64,000 nt of DNA from positions 22,317,179-22,381,178 of the forward strand of contig OW386286.2 in assembly GCA_936432065.2 (NCBI GenBank). Reading direction: 5' to 3'. Shown one piece after another: positions 43,341 to 53,299 of the stretch. This DNA is from Rutpela maculata (lineage: Eukaryota > Arthropoda > Insecta > Coleoptera > Cerambycidae). The translations under genes were made by a program, and so were the position numbers. Positions within the stretch are counted from its first letter, which is position 1. Every line of letters begins with the position of its first letter. The notes below the pieces were generated by a model. It was not told the origin of the DNA, did no database searches, and saw only the letters and a program-made list of their open reading frames with translations.

Positions 43341-44112
43341 GTTTAACGATGCGTACTAATTTAGTTTAGGATATTTTCCAGTCAATTTTCATTTAATTTT
43401 CAATATTAATTGTACGTCCAAAAATGGAGCATTTTAAGAAAATTTTCCAATAAATTAGCTCTCGGTATGGTTAAATGGTCTTCCATAATTAGGAGATTAA
43501 TTTCTTTCAATCGAAACTTACTCATTTACAGGTTTTAGGATATTTCCTTCTATAGGATTTTAGGCTTGATTTTGGAATCCTCTTGTGTAGTTTGTAACTT
43601 ACCCTGTATATTTGGTCTTAGTGACTTTTGTCAGGACTTTACAATATATTGCCTTCAGTTACTGTAATGGTCAATTATGAAAAAGCCACCGGTGGAATTT
43701 ATCTGATTGGTGTAATAAATTTGTTGTACCAATCACATACAGTTTTAGAAATAATTAGTCGGATTTATCTGCGTCTTGTGGCTTCTTCATAATGGGCGAA
43801 TACAGAAACTATATGTAGTTATTTATAAGCAATATTTAATTGTGCATATATAATTAAGTAGCAGCTAAGTATATGTGTAAAAAATCAATGTAAAATTTAT
43901 CTAATAAAAAAATGTATCAGTTTGAATAAATTATTTATTAGCTAAATAGTATTTAGTAGATAGAGTGCCTACTATATTTTCATAGGATTAATCTAATTTA
44001 AAGTATTTTTTAAAATCTATAATTACTCCTGGTACCCATAAAAATGCACAATGAATTAACGAACATATACCTATTTCTAACATACATAACGTACAATAAA
44101 TTTATATCGAGA
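43341..44112. other. Unannotated AT-rich sequence; selK 3' flank
   Basis: No gene or repeat terminus recognised. The right end should hold the 3' UTR of selK (minus strand). No selenocysteine insertion element was identified by eye, consistent with the Cys codon in that gene. Confidence 0.35.
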
Positions 44113-45222
44113 TTACATTCCACATGATCCTCCTGGGCATCCTCCAACACCTCTTACAGTCGGAGGATTTATATCTTTCATAGTCTTTATTCTTGGACCA
44201 CCTCCACCGCCACCGCCACCACCACCACCAGGCCTGAAAATGAAAAACATAACCTTAAGCTTGAATATCAGAAACGGTTGGATAGTTGTAATTAAATAAA
44301 TAATGAAATTTGTGTATGATCTCGGCATTTCTTAAACAGAAAAAGTTCTATACACAGTAGATGAAATAGGGAATATTAAGGTTCATTTACCGTCCACCTC
44401 CACCTCCTCCTCCTCCGCCGCCGCCACCACTGCCTCCAAAGAATGAACCGCCAAATCCCCTCCCTCTCGAACTGCTTGCTTTGAAGTCACTCGTGTCTAA
44501 ACCAATTAATGATTTAAAGCTAAAAATAAAAGTGCATTAATATGACTAAGTATTAATAATTTAAAGTGATTTCAGCGTTTCTCGGCATCCTACCTTATCA
44601 TATTGAAGGATTATACGGAACGATACAAAATCACATTCAGAGTTTTTAGCTATATATGTTGTCACATACACAGGTAATTTTTTTTTTTTTGCTTGAAACA
44701 AAATTTGACAATAAGCCTAATACGAAACATGGTCGCCAGCGATAACAAATCAAATTTATTATGCTGATATACTAGGGTGTAATGACAGGTTAACCGCTAC
44801 GCAATATGATAAAATTATGTTGGAAACTACTTGTGACATACTACATACTAAAAAATAAGCAAAACATAAAAGACATCACATAAATTAAAAGATCAAGGAC
44901 TTACAGCACTACTGTGAGATATTTGAAGTACGAAATATTGTGAACAAAGATCTGGCAGCGGTTGACCCTTCGTTTAATATGGTAGGTACATGAGAAAATA
45001 ACTTCTGCATAATGTATGTATCTGGTATGTTATTCTTACTACTTGTGAAAATACAACTTACAAAAGTATGATAAATGCTATCACTCCATAAAATATTTTG
45101 ACCACCCTATCCACACTCCAAGGGGGACTTTCGTACACCTTACCACCTGAAACAATTTATTTTTATAAATCGTAGGTACCTTCTTAAGAAATATAAATAA
45201 GCTCACCGTTTATATAGACCAT
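44113..45222 (-). CDS. SelK: Selenoprotein K homologue, Cys form (four exons)
   Basis: A small single-pass ER membrane protein that acts with ER-associated degradation and palmitoylation machinery in animals. Coding exons on the minus strand: 45207-45222, 45062-45146, 44391-44519, 44113-44233. Phases match at every junction (351 nt, 116 residues) and all introns are GT-AG. The N terminus 'MVYINGGKVYESPPWS' matches the SelK start. A hydrophobic segment at about residues 24-39 ('IFYGVIAFIILFF') is the membrane span. It is followed by a Ser/Arg/Phe stretch and long poly-glycine tracts on both sides of the last intron, then 'GGCPGGSCGM'. The Cys three residues from the end (codon TGT) sits where vertebrate SelK has Sec. 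The poly-Gly coding is expanded relative to mammalian SelK. Confidence 0.9.
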
Positions 45223-45459
45223 GTTATTTATATAGTTCTCAAAAAAATAAAATTGTTGTAGTTACACGTCAGTTCTAGAAGTATACTTAAATTTGACGTT
45301 TCCGAGAATCGAATCCGATGACGTTTCCTTCAAACTGATCTGTCATTTCATTTCATGATGAAGAATACAGAGGAGTAAGCACGCTTTAAGGTAAAGACTG
45401 CAAAACAAAATGACAATGTGGCGCTCATATCAACAAGTACAACGGAGTGTCCATTTAAC
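45223..45459 (-). promoter_or_regulatory. selK upstream region
   Basis: Candidate promoter and leader of selK. A TATA-like CTATATAAATA lies only about 5-15 bases before the ATG, too close to be a working TATA box for this start, so it is more likely leader sequence. The region is bounded by the hAT element starting at 45460. Confidence 0.3.
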
Positions 45460-46141
45460 TAGTGATGGGCGATATTTTACTGCCGGTGATTAAATCACCG
45501 TGATTAGAAAATCACCGATAGCAACAGTGACGAAGTAAACAAAGTCACGGCGATTAGTGATTTTAATTGCGCATGATAATTACCCAAAATTGTCAATGGT
45601 AGCAAAAGAAAAACTGTGTGCGCTAACAACTTCCGTGCCATGCGAACGATTATTTTCTAAAGCTGGACAAGTACTTATAATAACAGAAAAAGTCGATTAA
45701 ACGACAAAAAATCAAAGTTGTTGTTATTTTTAAATTGAATTATGAATCCTGTTTTAAGTTCTAATACTTTTGACTCATAAGCATTTATTTATTTATTTAT
45801 TTTTCATTATACAATTTGATGCTATAAATAGTAAAATGTATTCACGTTTTATTTTCTTTTCCTATATTATTTATGCAGAGGCAGCGATTTATGCCAAATC
45901 ACGGCAAACTTATATCAAGCTCGCAGATTCTGTTCGCTTTCATTCTAAACCGCGATCGTAGTCGTCACTGTTTAAAACGCAGTGCAGATATGTAATGTAA
46001 GCAGGTCACGGCAAACTTATAACTGTTTACAGATGTTTGCGCTAAACCGCGATCGCAGTCACTGTTTAAAATCACCGTGATTCAAAAATAGCAGTCACTG
46101 ATCGCGGAGTGATTGAAAAATCGCGATATCGCTCATCACTA
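45460..46141. mobile_element. hAT element, TAGTGATGGGCGATAT family, with transposase remnant
   Basis: 682 bp. Ends TAGTGATGGGCGATA and the inverse of TAGTGATGAGCGATA, flanked by the perfect 8-bp duplication CATTTAAC (45452-45459, 46142-46149). Subterminal GTGATT/AATCAC words are repeated on both sides. It contains the end of a hAT transposase gene. The MITEs at 628 and 1037 share its termini. Confidence 0.92.
45620..45739 (+). pseudogene. hAT transposase dimerisation domain (hATC) remnant
   Basis: 'LTTSVPCERLFSKAGQVL' followed, after a one-base frame change, by 'RKSRLNDKKSKLLLFLN' and a stop. This is the C-terminal hAT dimerisation signature (VPxERxFSxAG...RxRL...LLFLN). The rest of the transposase is deleted. 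Confidence 0.85.
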
Positions 46142-46329
46142 CATTTAACCGTACATTTTCTCACATTTCTGGTCTTCTTAACAACAGCTGCAACTTCTTT
46201 ATTCTTCATTCCATTTTCGCGAACAAAGTTTATTTATTATTTATTAGTAATGTATTCTGATCCTCAAATCAAAAATGAAAACAGATGAAAGTCTTCCTTG
46301 ATTAGTCAATCTTTTCCATTGAACTATTA

Positions 46330-46506
46330 AGCAATCCAAACCACGTGACTTTTAACAAGGCGTTGTGGGCAAACGTTTGTTTTCATTCGTTAAACGTTTG
46401 TTAAAGAGTTTGTTTTTCGGTTGCCTTGGCTACGTTTCCGTGAGTTAATTAAAATAAACCCCGTGTTTGCCCACAACAAAATAATTTGACAGGTTGTTGG
46501 ATTGCC
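46330..46506. mobile_element. MITE, GCAATCCAA ends, CAAACGTTTG inside, copy 1
   Basis: 177 bp with ends AGCAATCCAA and TTGGATTGCC, flanked by TA on each side. The interior has AACGTTTG words mirrored around it and a TTTGCCCACAAC block near one end with its inverse near the other. The second copy, inverted and diverged, is at 56688-56888. Confidence 0.75.
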
Positions 46507-46565
46507 TAATTGGGACAAATCTGACAAATGAATCCAGTGAGGGTACAAACAAATTCATCGGTAAG

Positions 46566-46990
46566 TGAAGGGATGGACGATGTTCAATGTTCATCGATGT
46601 TTCAAAAACATCGATGTTCTGCTTTCGATGTTCGATGTTTTCTCCATCGATATTACATTATGAAAACATCGATGAAATATCGATGTTATTATATAATATC
46701 GTATAAATGAACACAAAACTATTGGAATTATATTTTTTCAACCGCTAAATCTCGCCTCGGATTAAAATTTTAAGGATTTTGGATTTTTTTTCGGTTAATT
46801 TTACAAGTATTATCTATGCGTGTAGGTAGGGAGTGCAAAAAAGTTCATTTTATAGAAAATTGAACGAAAAATCGAATAGCGATGTTGGTAAACATCGATG
46901 GTTTGCATTCGACGTTTTGGGCATATCGATATTTCCTTGCGATGTTAAGATCAACATCAATGTTTCATTCAAGCTCGATGTCTCCCGTCC
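46566..46990. mobile_element. ATCGAT-rich repeat element
   Basis: About 14 ATCGATG/ACATCGA words fill the two outer parts (46590-46690 and 46880-46985). Possible ends are AAGGGATGGACGATG on the left and ATGTCTCCCGTCCC on the right, loosely inverted. Open frames in both directions follow from the palindromic composition and are not genes. Confidence 0.5.
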
Positions 46991-46999
46991 CAAGCCAGG

Positions 47000-47311
47000 G
47001 GCCGCTATCAACAATACGAATTGCGTGAATTTGTATATAACCAAGGAAAGCCCTCAGGGGATTCTTTTGTCTGAGTTGCCCGAATAGTTAAATGATCTTT
47101 TCATCTCTTGGATCTACTACTCTGTGCTCTTGGTCCGACTGTCCGACATAGAAGAAGAAGAAGAAGACTAAACTATCTTGAAAAAAAATGTAAATATTGG
47201 GAATAAAATAATCTTAGTTAAATATGGAACGGTAATTTAAATCTTTAATTTTCTCTATGAAAGAAGCGCCTCCCTCATCTTCATCTTGCTTACCAGAAAA
47301 TTATCATCTTT
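47000..47311 (+). promoter_or_regulatory. PIG-C upstream region
   Basis: Between the ATCGAT element and the PIG-C start codon. Contains a short (GAA)n run at 47152-47166 and no TATA box that could be assigned. Presumed promoter and leader by position only. Confidence 0.3.
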
Positions 47312-48169
47312 ATGAAAATGTCTGCGAGAAAACCGTGGAAGAAAGTTCTCTACGAAAAACAAGGTTATCCAGATAATTACACAGATAAAAAAATCTTTCT
47401 GAGGGACCTACGCAAAAATATAGAATTTAAGGAAGTAACCCTTTTAGAAGCTGTCCTAGGAGCTAACTTACTCTTACAAGAATTTTGTACTGTTGTGGGT
47501 TTCGTCGTTATATATATTTACTTGGTTAATGAGTGGGTCGAGCCTTCGGTAATATTAAATTGGTCCAGTCTTTTAACTGTCCTTGGCTTTATTTATTATC
47601 TACTAGTATTTAGTGCCGGTATAAAACAGAAACTAGGACACGATCTAAGAACTGTACTTACATTTATTGTGTTTGGACAATTGTTTTCACCCGTTCTACA
47701 TACTCTAACGGATACCATAAGTACTGATACGATATACACCATGACATTCTTTATGATGTTAATACACTTGGTGTTTTTCGATTATGGAGTAAGTGCAGCG
47801 ATTGTCTCCAAGAGTTTATCGCTTAGTGCAGCAGTTTTCTCCTCAATTTGTTTGGCTTCTAGATTGTCATCAGCCCATCATGCATTTATTCTAATGACAA
47901 TTGCAACTGAAACATTTGTTCTCTTTCCGTTGTTACGAAATGAAATTCGTAGGCCTGTGATGATGACTTTGATTGTACTGTTATTTGATGTTTACTACTT
48001 AATTCAAATTGGCAGTCTTGTAACGATTTTATTTATGGTTACTACTTTTATAATAATAGTGGTTTGCCCATTACTTTTTGTGAGATATCAAAAGTATAAG
48101 GATAATATATACGGACCTTGGGACGAGGCAATAGTGGATGATATCGAAAACTTATCGTTAGTTTTATAA
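47312..48169 (+). CDS. PIG-C: PIG-C, subunit of GPI-GlcNAc transferase
   Basis: 285 residues. PIG-C (yeast Gpi2) is a multi-pass ER membrane subunit of the complex that transfers GlcNAc from UDP-GlcNAc to phosphatidylinositol, the first step of GPI-anchor synthesis. Family marks: the N-terminal 'PWKKVLYEKQGYPDNYTD' and the C-terminal 'YKDNIYGPWDEA', both strongly conserved. Between them are about seven to eight hydrophobic segments. The coding region is in one exon, as in mammals, and full length for the family. The start is the first ATG; a second Met two codons later is equally possible. No inactivating change was seen. Confidence 0.95.
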   Translation: MKMSARKPWKKVLYEKQGYPDNYTDKKIFLRDLRKNIEFKEVTLLEAVLGANLLLQEFCTVVGFVVIYIYLVNEWVEPSVILNWSSLLTVLGFIYYLLVFSAGIKQKLGHDLRTVLTFIVFGQLFSPVLHTLTDTISTDTIYTMTFFMMLIHLVFFDYGVSAAIVSKSLSLSAAVFSSICLASRLSSAHHAFILMTIATETFVLFPLLRNEIRRPVMMTLIVLLFDVYYLIQIGSLVTILFMVTTFIIIVVCPLLFVRYQKYKDNIYGPWDEAIVDDIENLSLVL

Positions 48170-48567
48170 TTTCCTGTACTACAATTTACTTATGACAGTT
48201 ATTTCTTATTAAAATTATTTATTATGAAAATTGCTTTTCATTTTTTAAGTAGTTTTAATTAACTTTCAAAACGACGAATCATTTTCATCAAAAGTAGGAA
48301 GAATGTCAATAATAAAAGAAAGAAATCTTTAAATTTTGCATAATAAATAAGTAACATCACTGGCTCCTGCTACTGTGACAAATAATGCATCTGTTAAAAA
48401 AAATTGTATAATAAATAAAATGCACTTAAATTGTTGTGCATGGAAGTTTTATGAGAATTAGGGACATAAATGTTTCTTATCGGAATTTTATAAAGTCTAC
48501 TGAAAATAGCACGCAAACAAATTTTTGAATTATGTAAGAAATAAGAGATGATCCACCATGTACTTGA
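48170..48567 (+). other. PIG-C 3' flank
   Basis: AT-rich, with several AATAAA-like sites (for example ATAATAAATAAG near 48340 and AATAAATAAAATG near 48410) that could end the PIG-C transcript. No further gene seen. Confidence 0.4.
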
Positions 48568-49445
48568 AGAATAGAATAGAATAGAATAGAATTTATTTTG
48601 CCATTTTTTTGATACATAGATTATGTACATTTGGCACGTCAAAATAACAATATTTAGTTACAATAATTGATACAAATTGAAATAAACAATTTGTCTGTCT
48701 CATTACAGCAATAAAACTTAAAATAAAATACACAAATACACAAAAATACACATTAATAAAAGAACTTATAAATATGTATAAAAACAAACAAACCTCTTAT
48801 AAGAGCTCTGTCCATACAAATGAAACACAACAGATTAAAAATAATAATAATAATATCAAATTTTATCTATTTAAAAATTCGTCAACACTATAAAATGCAT
48901 TTTCTATTAATAGTTTTCTTATTTCTTTTTTAAATAAAGATAAGTTCAATTCTTTCATAGTTTTAGGAACGCTGTTAAATAAAATAATACAATTATAGTG
49001 CAGTGAGTTTTGAAATGTCGCTGTTTTATGCACTGGGATCAACAACAGATCTTTATGTCTTGTATTATATAAATGATTATCTCCGGAAGTGGAGAAGGTG
49101 TATAAATTTGTTTTTGCAAATACCAGACATTTGTAGATATAGATACTAGGAACTGTAAAAATATTATATTTTTTAAATAATTCCTTACAACTGGATCTAT
49201 TACTTAGGTTAAAAATTAGTCTTAGTAATCTCTTCTGGGAAACAAATACTCGTTGTATATGACTTGAACGGCCCCAGACTAATATATTCAATGATAAATG
49301 TGGATAAGCTAAAGCATAATACACACTTATCAGACCCGTCTGGGCAATTGTATCCTTTAGCTGTAGAACAGCGAAGTAGGCTTTATTAAGCAATTTACAA
49401 ATGTGCTCTATATGCAGTTCCCATGTTAACCTGCTGTCTATGGAA
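48568..49445 (-). mobile_element. LINE, 5'-truncated copy with TTCTA tail
   Basis: Minus-strand 3' end of a non-LTR retrotransposon. It begins abruptly at about 49445 within the RT C-terminal region ('SIDSRLTWELHIEHICKLLN'), has a 3' UTR, and ends in four TTCTA repeats (48571-48592) instead of poly(A). Short 3' tandem repeats of this kind are known from CR1-like LINEs. The frame is nearly unbroken, so it is younger than the neighbouring LINE relics. Confidence 0.85.
48863..49393 (-). CDS. LINE ORF2 C-terminal part
   Basis: 176 residues (frame open to about 49440): 'YYALAYPHLSLNILVWG', 'LLRLIFNLSNRSSCKELF', 'TVPSIYIYKCLVFAK', 'YNTRHKDLLLIPVH'. This is the conserved tail after the RT domain in Jockey/CR1-type insect LINEs. 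The RT and endonuclease are missing because of 5' truncation, so it is not functional. Confidence 0.85.
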   Translation of the reverse strand: MLNKAYFAVLQLKDTIAQTGLISVYYALAYPHLSLNILVWGRSSHIQRVFVSQKRLLRLIFNLSNRSSCKELFKKYNIFTVPSIYIYKCLVFAKTNLYTFSTSGDNHLYNTRHKDLLLIPVHKTATFQNSLHYNCIILFNSVPKTMKELNLSLFKKEIRKLLIENAFYSVDEFLNR

Positions 49446-49454
49446 GTTTCGAAC

Positions 49455-49618
49455 GTTCACTTGAACGCATTTCATATGAAAAGGAACGATTAACAGACTT
49501 GAGCATACAATTTTTCTGGTAATATTTGCAATTTTGTAAATTGCATTTTTACATGAAACGTCTTTTAGGTATTTTTTATAATGGTTAAATGGTTTGGTAG
49601 TGTATTATAGATGCGAGT
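49455..49618 (-). pseudogene. LINE relic tail, left of the TIR element
   Basis: Minus-strand pieces 'IYNTLPNHLTIIKN' and following resemble the last part of a LINE ORF2 (compare NSVPKTMKEL in the neighbouring copy). It joins the fragment that begins at 52375 when the TIR element is removed. Confidence 0.55.
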
Positions 49619-49621
49619 TAA

Positions 49622-49911
49622 TAGCCCAATCACTTTATACATGAACCTCTAAAAATATCCAACCGAAGATTTTCCAACGGGATTCTTTTGATTTTGGTGT
49701 AGCAAATAATTTCTCAAAAGTCCATAAAGCCAACTGGACAGCTACAAAAGTTACAGAAGGTCAAAGGTCACTTAAATAAGTTTTTTTCAAATATCTCGTA
49801 AATTATCGGTTTTACGTTAATTTTATCTATTATAAAATTTGTTTGTGAGATAAATCTGCATAAAAAAAGGTTCTATACAAAATTTACGTAGAACCAATAG
49901 TTTTTGAGATA
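49622..49911. repeat. Left terminal inverted repeat
   Basis: About 85 percent similar by eye to the inverse of 52050-52371. Shared stretches include TTTCTCAAAAGTCCATAAA and GAACCAATAGTTTTTGAGAT. Confidence 0.8.
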
Positions 49912-50011
49912 TAGGTTTTTCTTACATGGTGTCCCCTGTAAGCCAAATTCATGGGTTACAAGTTATATTATAATTTTGTTGATTAATGTTCGTCTTTGCT
50001 GACTTCTTCAA

Positions 50012-50725
50012 TATTACTTCCACGTCCAGTGGAAGTATAGTAACGACAAAAAAATTTAAAAAAATTTTTATTGTCCAAATAGGTTTAAAATGTCATGAAA
50101 CGTCGAGATTTTAAGTTTGAGCGAAAAAAAAATTTCTGTTTGTCTGTCGGTCTGTCTGTCGGTCTGTCTGTAACTTTTTTTTGTGCGCACGTTTACTCTG
50201 GAACCGTTTAAGATATTGACTTGAAATTTGGTACACATATGTACTTTAACGAGATCTAGAACTAGATTATATTTTCATCTTGTTCCGTCGAAGGGTTGGG
50301 GGGTAAATTGGGGTAAATTTGGGGTAAATGGGTAAATCAAGCAGGTAAGAGTCCATGAAATTGGCATTTGGTATATACAAGAGAAGCTAAGGTCTCAAAA
50401 AAATTTTTGGCTTTAGCCACCCCCATTACCACCCCCACCTCCTTATTAAATGGGATGAAAAAAAATTGTGATTTAGTGTATGTACAGGAACCAGAAACCT
50501 CAAAATATTTTTTTACTTCATCCACCCCCCACTACCACCCCCCTATCACCACCCCCACCCCACTACCGATGTGGGGTATCGTTTTATGGGTTTTTGGGGT
50601 AGAGGATTTCAAATATTATATTATTAAAGTTCCATAAGCAATTATTTTCACATACAAAGTTTTTTCGTTGTGAGTGACTTGGATAGAGAAGCTGGATGTG
50701 GAAGTAGTGATTCCTTGGGCAGCGG
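50012..50725 (-). repeat. Interspersed repeat with CTGT microsatellite, copy 4
   Basis: Minus-strand copy of the family at 26105, nested within the TIR element, so it inserted later than that element. Nearly identical to copy 3 over long stretches. Confidence 0.85.
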
Positions 50726-52020
50726 TTTTTTCATTTTCATCAACAATCATCTCAACGGAAAATAACAAAATGAGGTCGGCTTCATCATCGTTGAACTCAG
50801 ATTCAACGGTTGTATCCTCGGACATCGTATTGAGACACGACTGGCCCCGACAAGAGCCAACATGGCAATCCTATTTTTCTACATCTACAATTGATGCCTC
50901 AAACTTTTGTGCAACTGCAGAAAATTCAATTGAGAAGTTCATCTGATGCAGGAGGAGTCAGAGTAGTTGTTGGCTCTAATAAATTATTGTTTAAAGTCCA
51001 ACCCCATTGCTGAGAGTCTTAGCCAAGTTTGCACCTGGTATATACCCTGAGTGGATGTTGTTGAGTAGCTGGTGCTGTGGGTGGAAGTGACGACAATTGC
51101 ATAGGCTTATTTAGTCTAGTGCATTTTTCAAAACTAAAATATCTATAAAGTCTTTTTTTTTGTAGCTCTGTACATAGCTAAAATAAACAATGTGCCACTA
51201 TTTATTAGCAAATTTTTCGAACAGTTTTCTATTTTGAATGCCGCCAATGCTTCCTGTAAATCTGGTCTTTTTTGTAATATTTTAAATGCGTTTATTTTTC
51301 CTTTTCGAAATAAAGCACTAGTGGTATCGCAACCACTAACGATATGTAAAAATAGAATATGTTCTCTACAATCTATACTTCTGGATTGTCCAGGGATTGT
51401 AGATCTTCGATTGGACGTTTACTTTTTCTGGTTTAAAAAAACAGATATTGTGAGTAATCGGAGCGCGTCCTATTAAAATTATGAAGAGATTAATATCTTC
51501 TCCAACAACAACTGTAGTGCGCTCAATTGACTGCTTCAAAACTGTTTCTATGATTAAAACATCAGCATCATCCGGGGCCCGTATGCTATTAATTTCAAAC
51601 ATTTGTAATTTGGTCATTAGTAAAGAAATAAATCTATTTTTTATTCAATTTATTGGACAAGAATTGTTCTTGATTAGAAGCTATTGGCGTTGCCTCTTCG
51701 AAAAGCATATCAGTGGATTTTTGAGTTATTTTCATATGTCGAACTTGCTCCATTGCTTTAATATTTTTACTATTGTCAGTATAGCCATCGACTATATTAA
51801 TCCCATAATGATTTAGGAGATAATTAATGTACTGATCAATAACACAACCGAAAGTTGAGTCTTTTTGTCAAATAACACGATGGAGAAAAAATCCTCCGTC
51901 AATAATATAAGCAATTTCACTACTACTTATTTCCATACAAATTTGTTCGAAAAGATCAAACAGAGGAGACTTCTTTGTTTTGCTCATATTTTCATTTTCT
52001 AATGTATAGAATAGTGGCGC
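50726..52020 (-). pseudogene. Decayed gene: SGCDTTSA/CXC cysteine-rich protein of a TIR element
   Basis: With several frameshifts and stops, the minus strand reads in order: 'FEQICMEISSSEIAYIIDGG' and 'QKDSTFGCVIDQYINYLL', 'IVDGYTDNSKNIKAMEQVR', 'DDADVLIIETVL' and 'VVVGEDINLFIILI', 'HIVSGCDTTSALFRKGKINA', 'LQLSSLPPTAPATQQHPLR', then a C-terminal Cys cluster ('FCSCTK', 'CRCRKIGLPC') like the tesmin/TSO1 CXC fold, and an acidic tail. Intact homologues of this layout are common as uncharacterised multicopy proteins in arthropods and cnidarians; their biochemical role is not known to me. Possible nuclease- or resolvase-like fold ('DDADVLI', 'GEDINLFI') is a guess. Confidence 0.7.
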
Positions 52021-52049
52021 GTGCACTTTGCTCCGAAGTGTCTCAGCCC

Positions 52050-52371
52050 ATTATCTCAAAAACTATTGGTTCTACATAAATTTTGTATAGAACCTTTTTT
52101 ATGCAGATTTATCTCACGAATAAATTTCATAATAGCCAAAATTAACGTGAAATCGATCATATACGATATCTCGTATATGATCGATTTCATATTTGAGAAA
52201 AACTGATTTTCATGACCTTTAACCTTCTGTAACTTTTGTAGCCGTCCAGTTGGTTTTATGGACTTTTGAGAAATTATTTATGACGTCAAAATAAAGAGAA
52301 TCCTGCTGGAAAATCTTAGGTTAGATTTTTTTAGAGGTTTGGACTTCTTTTTGTATAAAGTGACTGGGCTA
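52050..52371. repeat. Right terminal inverted repeat
   Basis: Inverse of the left repeat, with an extra perfect palindrome near 52150-52190 (GATCGATTTC type, TCATATACGATATCTCGTAT) that the left repeat lacks. Confidence 0.8.
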
Positions 52372-52374
52372 TAA

Positions 52375-53125
52375 CACTTTTTTGTGCTTTAGTTCTTGTT
52401 GTTTGGATAGAATTTAAATAAGGATTTGTCGTTGTGTCATATGTATGCACTAGTACTTGCTTGCTGAGTAATTCCTAATTGGATTTTACAAAACATGCAC
52501 TTTCATATTTATAAATGGATGGTAAGGTAAGTATATTTTTTTCCTTGAATATATTTTTGCATGATTCATAGCGTTTTAAGTGAAATATGCCTCTGATGGA
52601 TGATTTTTGGATTTTAAATATTCAATGTGCCTCTACCCCAAAAAATGATGCCATATTTTATGCGATAGTGAATGAAAGCGTATTATTCGTTTCAACTCGT
52701 TTCTTCATTTACCGATGAAGATAATATTTTTAATGTGTAGTTAAAACTTAATTTGAGTGAGATGTAGTTTATGTGGGATTTCCAGTTTAATTTGACATCT
52801 ATATTTATTCCTGGAAATATTGTGCTATTAGTTGTCACGAGAACTTCATTTTCAAAGTCGATTCATAAGTATTTTTATTAAACTCTAATAGGGTTGTTTT
52901 TGATTCGTTTAGTTTAAGATTATTTTGTAGGTATCAATCATGTAGTTTTTCTAATACTTGTGTTATTTTTCCTTCCATGACTTCTGAGGTTCTTATTACA
53001 ATGGATGTATCATCGGCAAATAATGATATTGAGTGATTTGCGATATTTGTAGTTCATTCACGTACAAGAGGAATACCACTGGTCCAATTATGGAACCTTG
53101 TGGTACACCTCGTTCTAAAGTATAT
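52375..53125 (-). pseudogene. LINE reverse transcriptase relic
   Basis: Minus strand: 'RGVPQGSIIGPVVFLLYVNE', then after a frameshift 'FADDTSIVIRTSEVMEGK' (catalytic FADD box), and near 52500 'ILTLPSIYKYESACFVK'-like sequence. Many stops. Probably one element with the endonuclease fragment at 53300-54040 and the tail at 49455. Confidence 0.75.
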
Positions 53126-53299
53126 AATCACAAAAAATTGTTTTCACTCTGAAATGAAAATTGATGAGCACGGGGAAGAAATCACAAAAATTTTTTTTCA
53201 CTTAAAAAATGATAATTGATGAGCGAGAGCAAAAAATCAACTAATTTTTCGTGCTCCACCCTTTTTGCCAAAATAAACGACAGGGGAGGCATGTGTAGT

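Larger units (their letters stand above)
49622..52371 (-). mobile_element. TIR element carrying a CXC-protein gene, TAA target duplication
   Basis: 2.75 kb (about 2.0 kb without the nested repeat at 50012-50725). The terminal inverted repeats are about 290-320 bp: 49622-49911 and 52050-52371, starting TAGCCCAATCACTTTATA and TAGCCCAGTCACTTTATA. Directly outside is TAA on each side (49619-49621 and 52372-52374). The interrupted LINE frame continues across, confirming an insertion. The only gene between the repeats is the decayed cysteine-rich protein at 50726-52020. A 3-bp TWA duplication is typical of PIF/Harbinger, but no Harbinger transposase was seen. Confidence 0.75.

Noticed and set aside
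44113..44328. A single 71-codon glycine-rich gene on the minus strand
   Set aside because: Its first 29 codons are intron; the true reading is the last exon of selK joined to 44391-44519.
46528..47087. Small genes upstream of PIG-C
   Set aside because: The frames arise from the ATCGAT-rich repeat and lack any conserved features.
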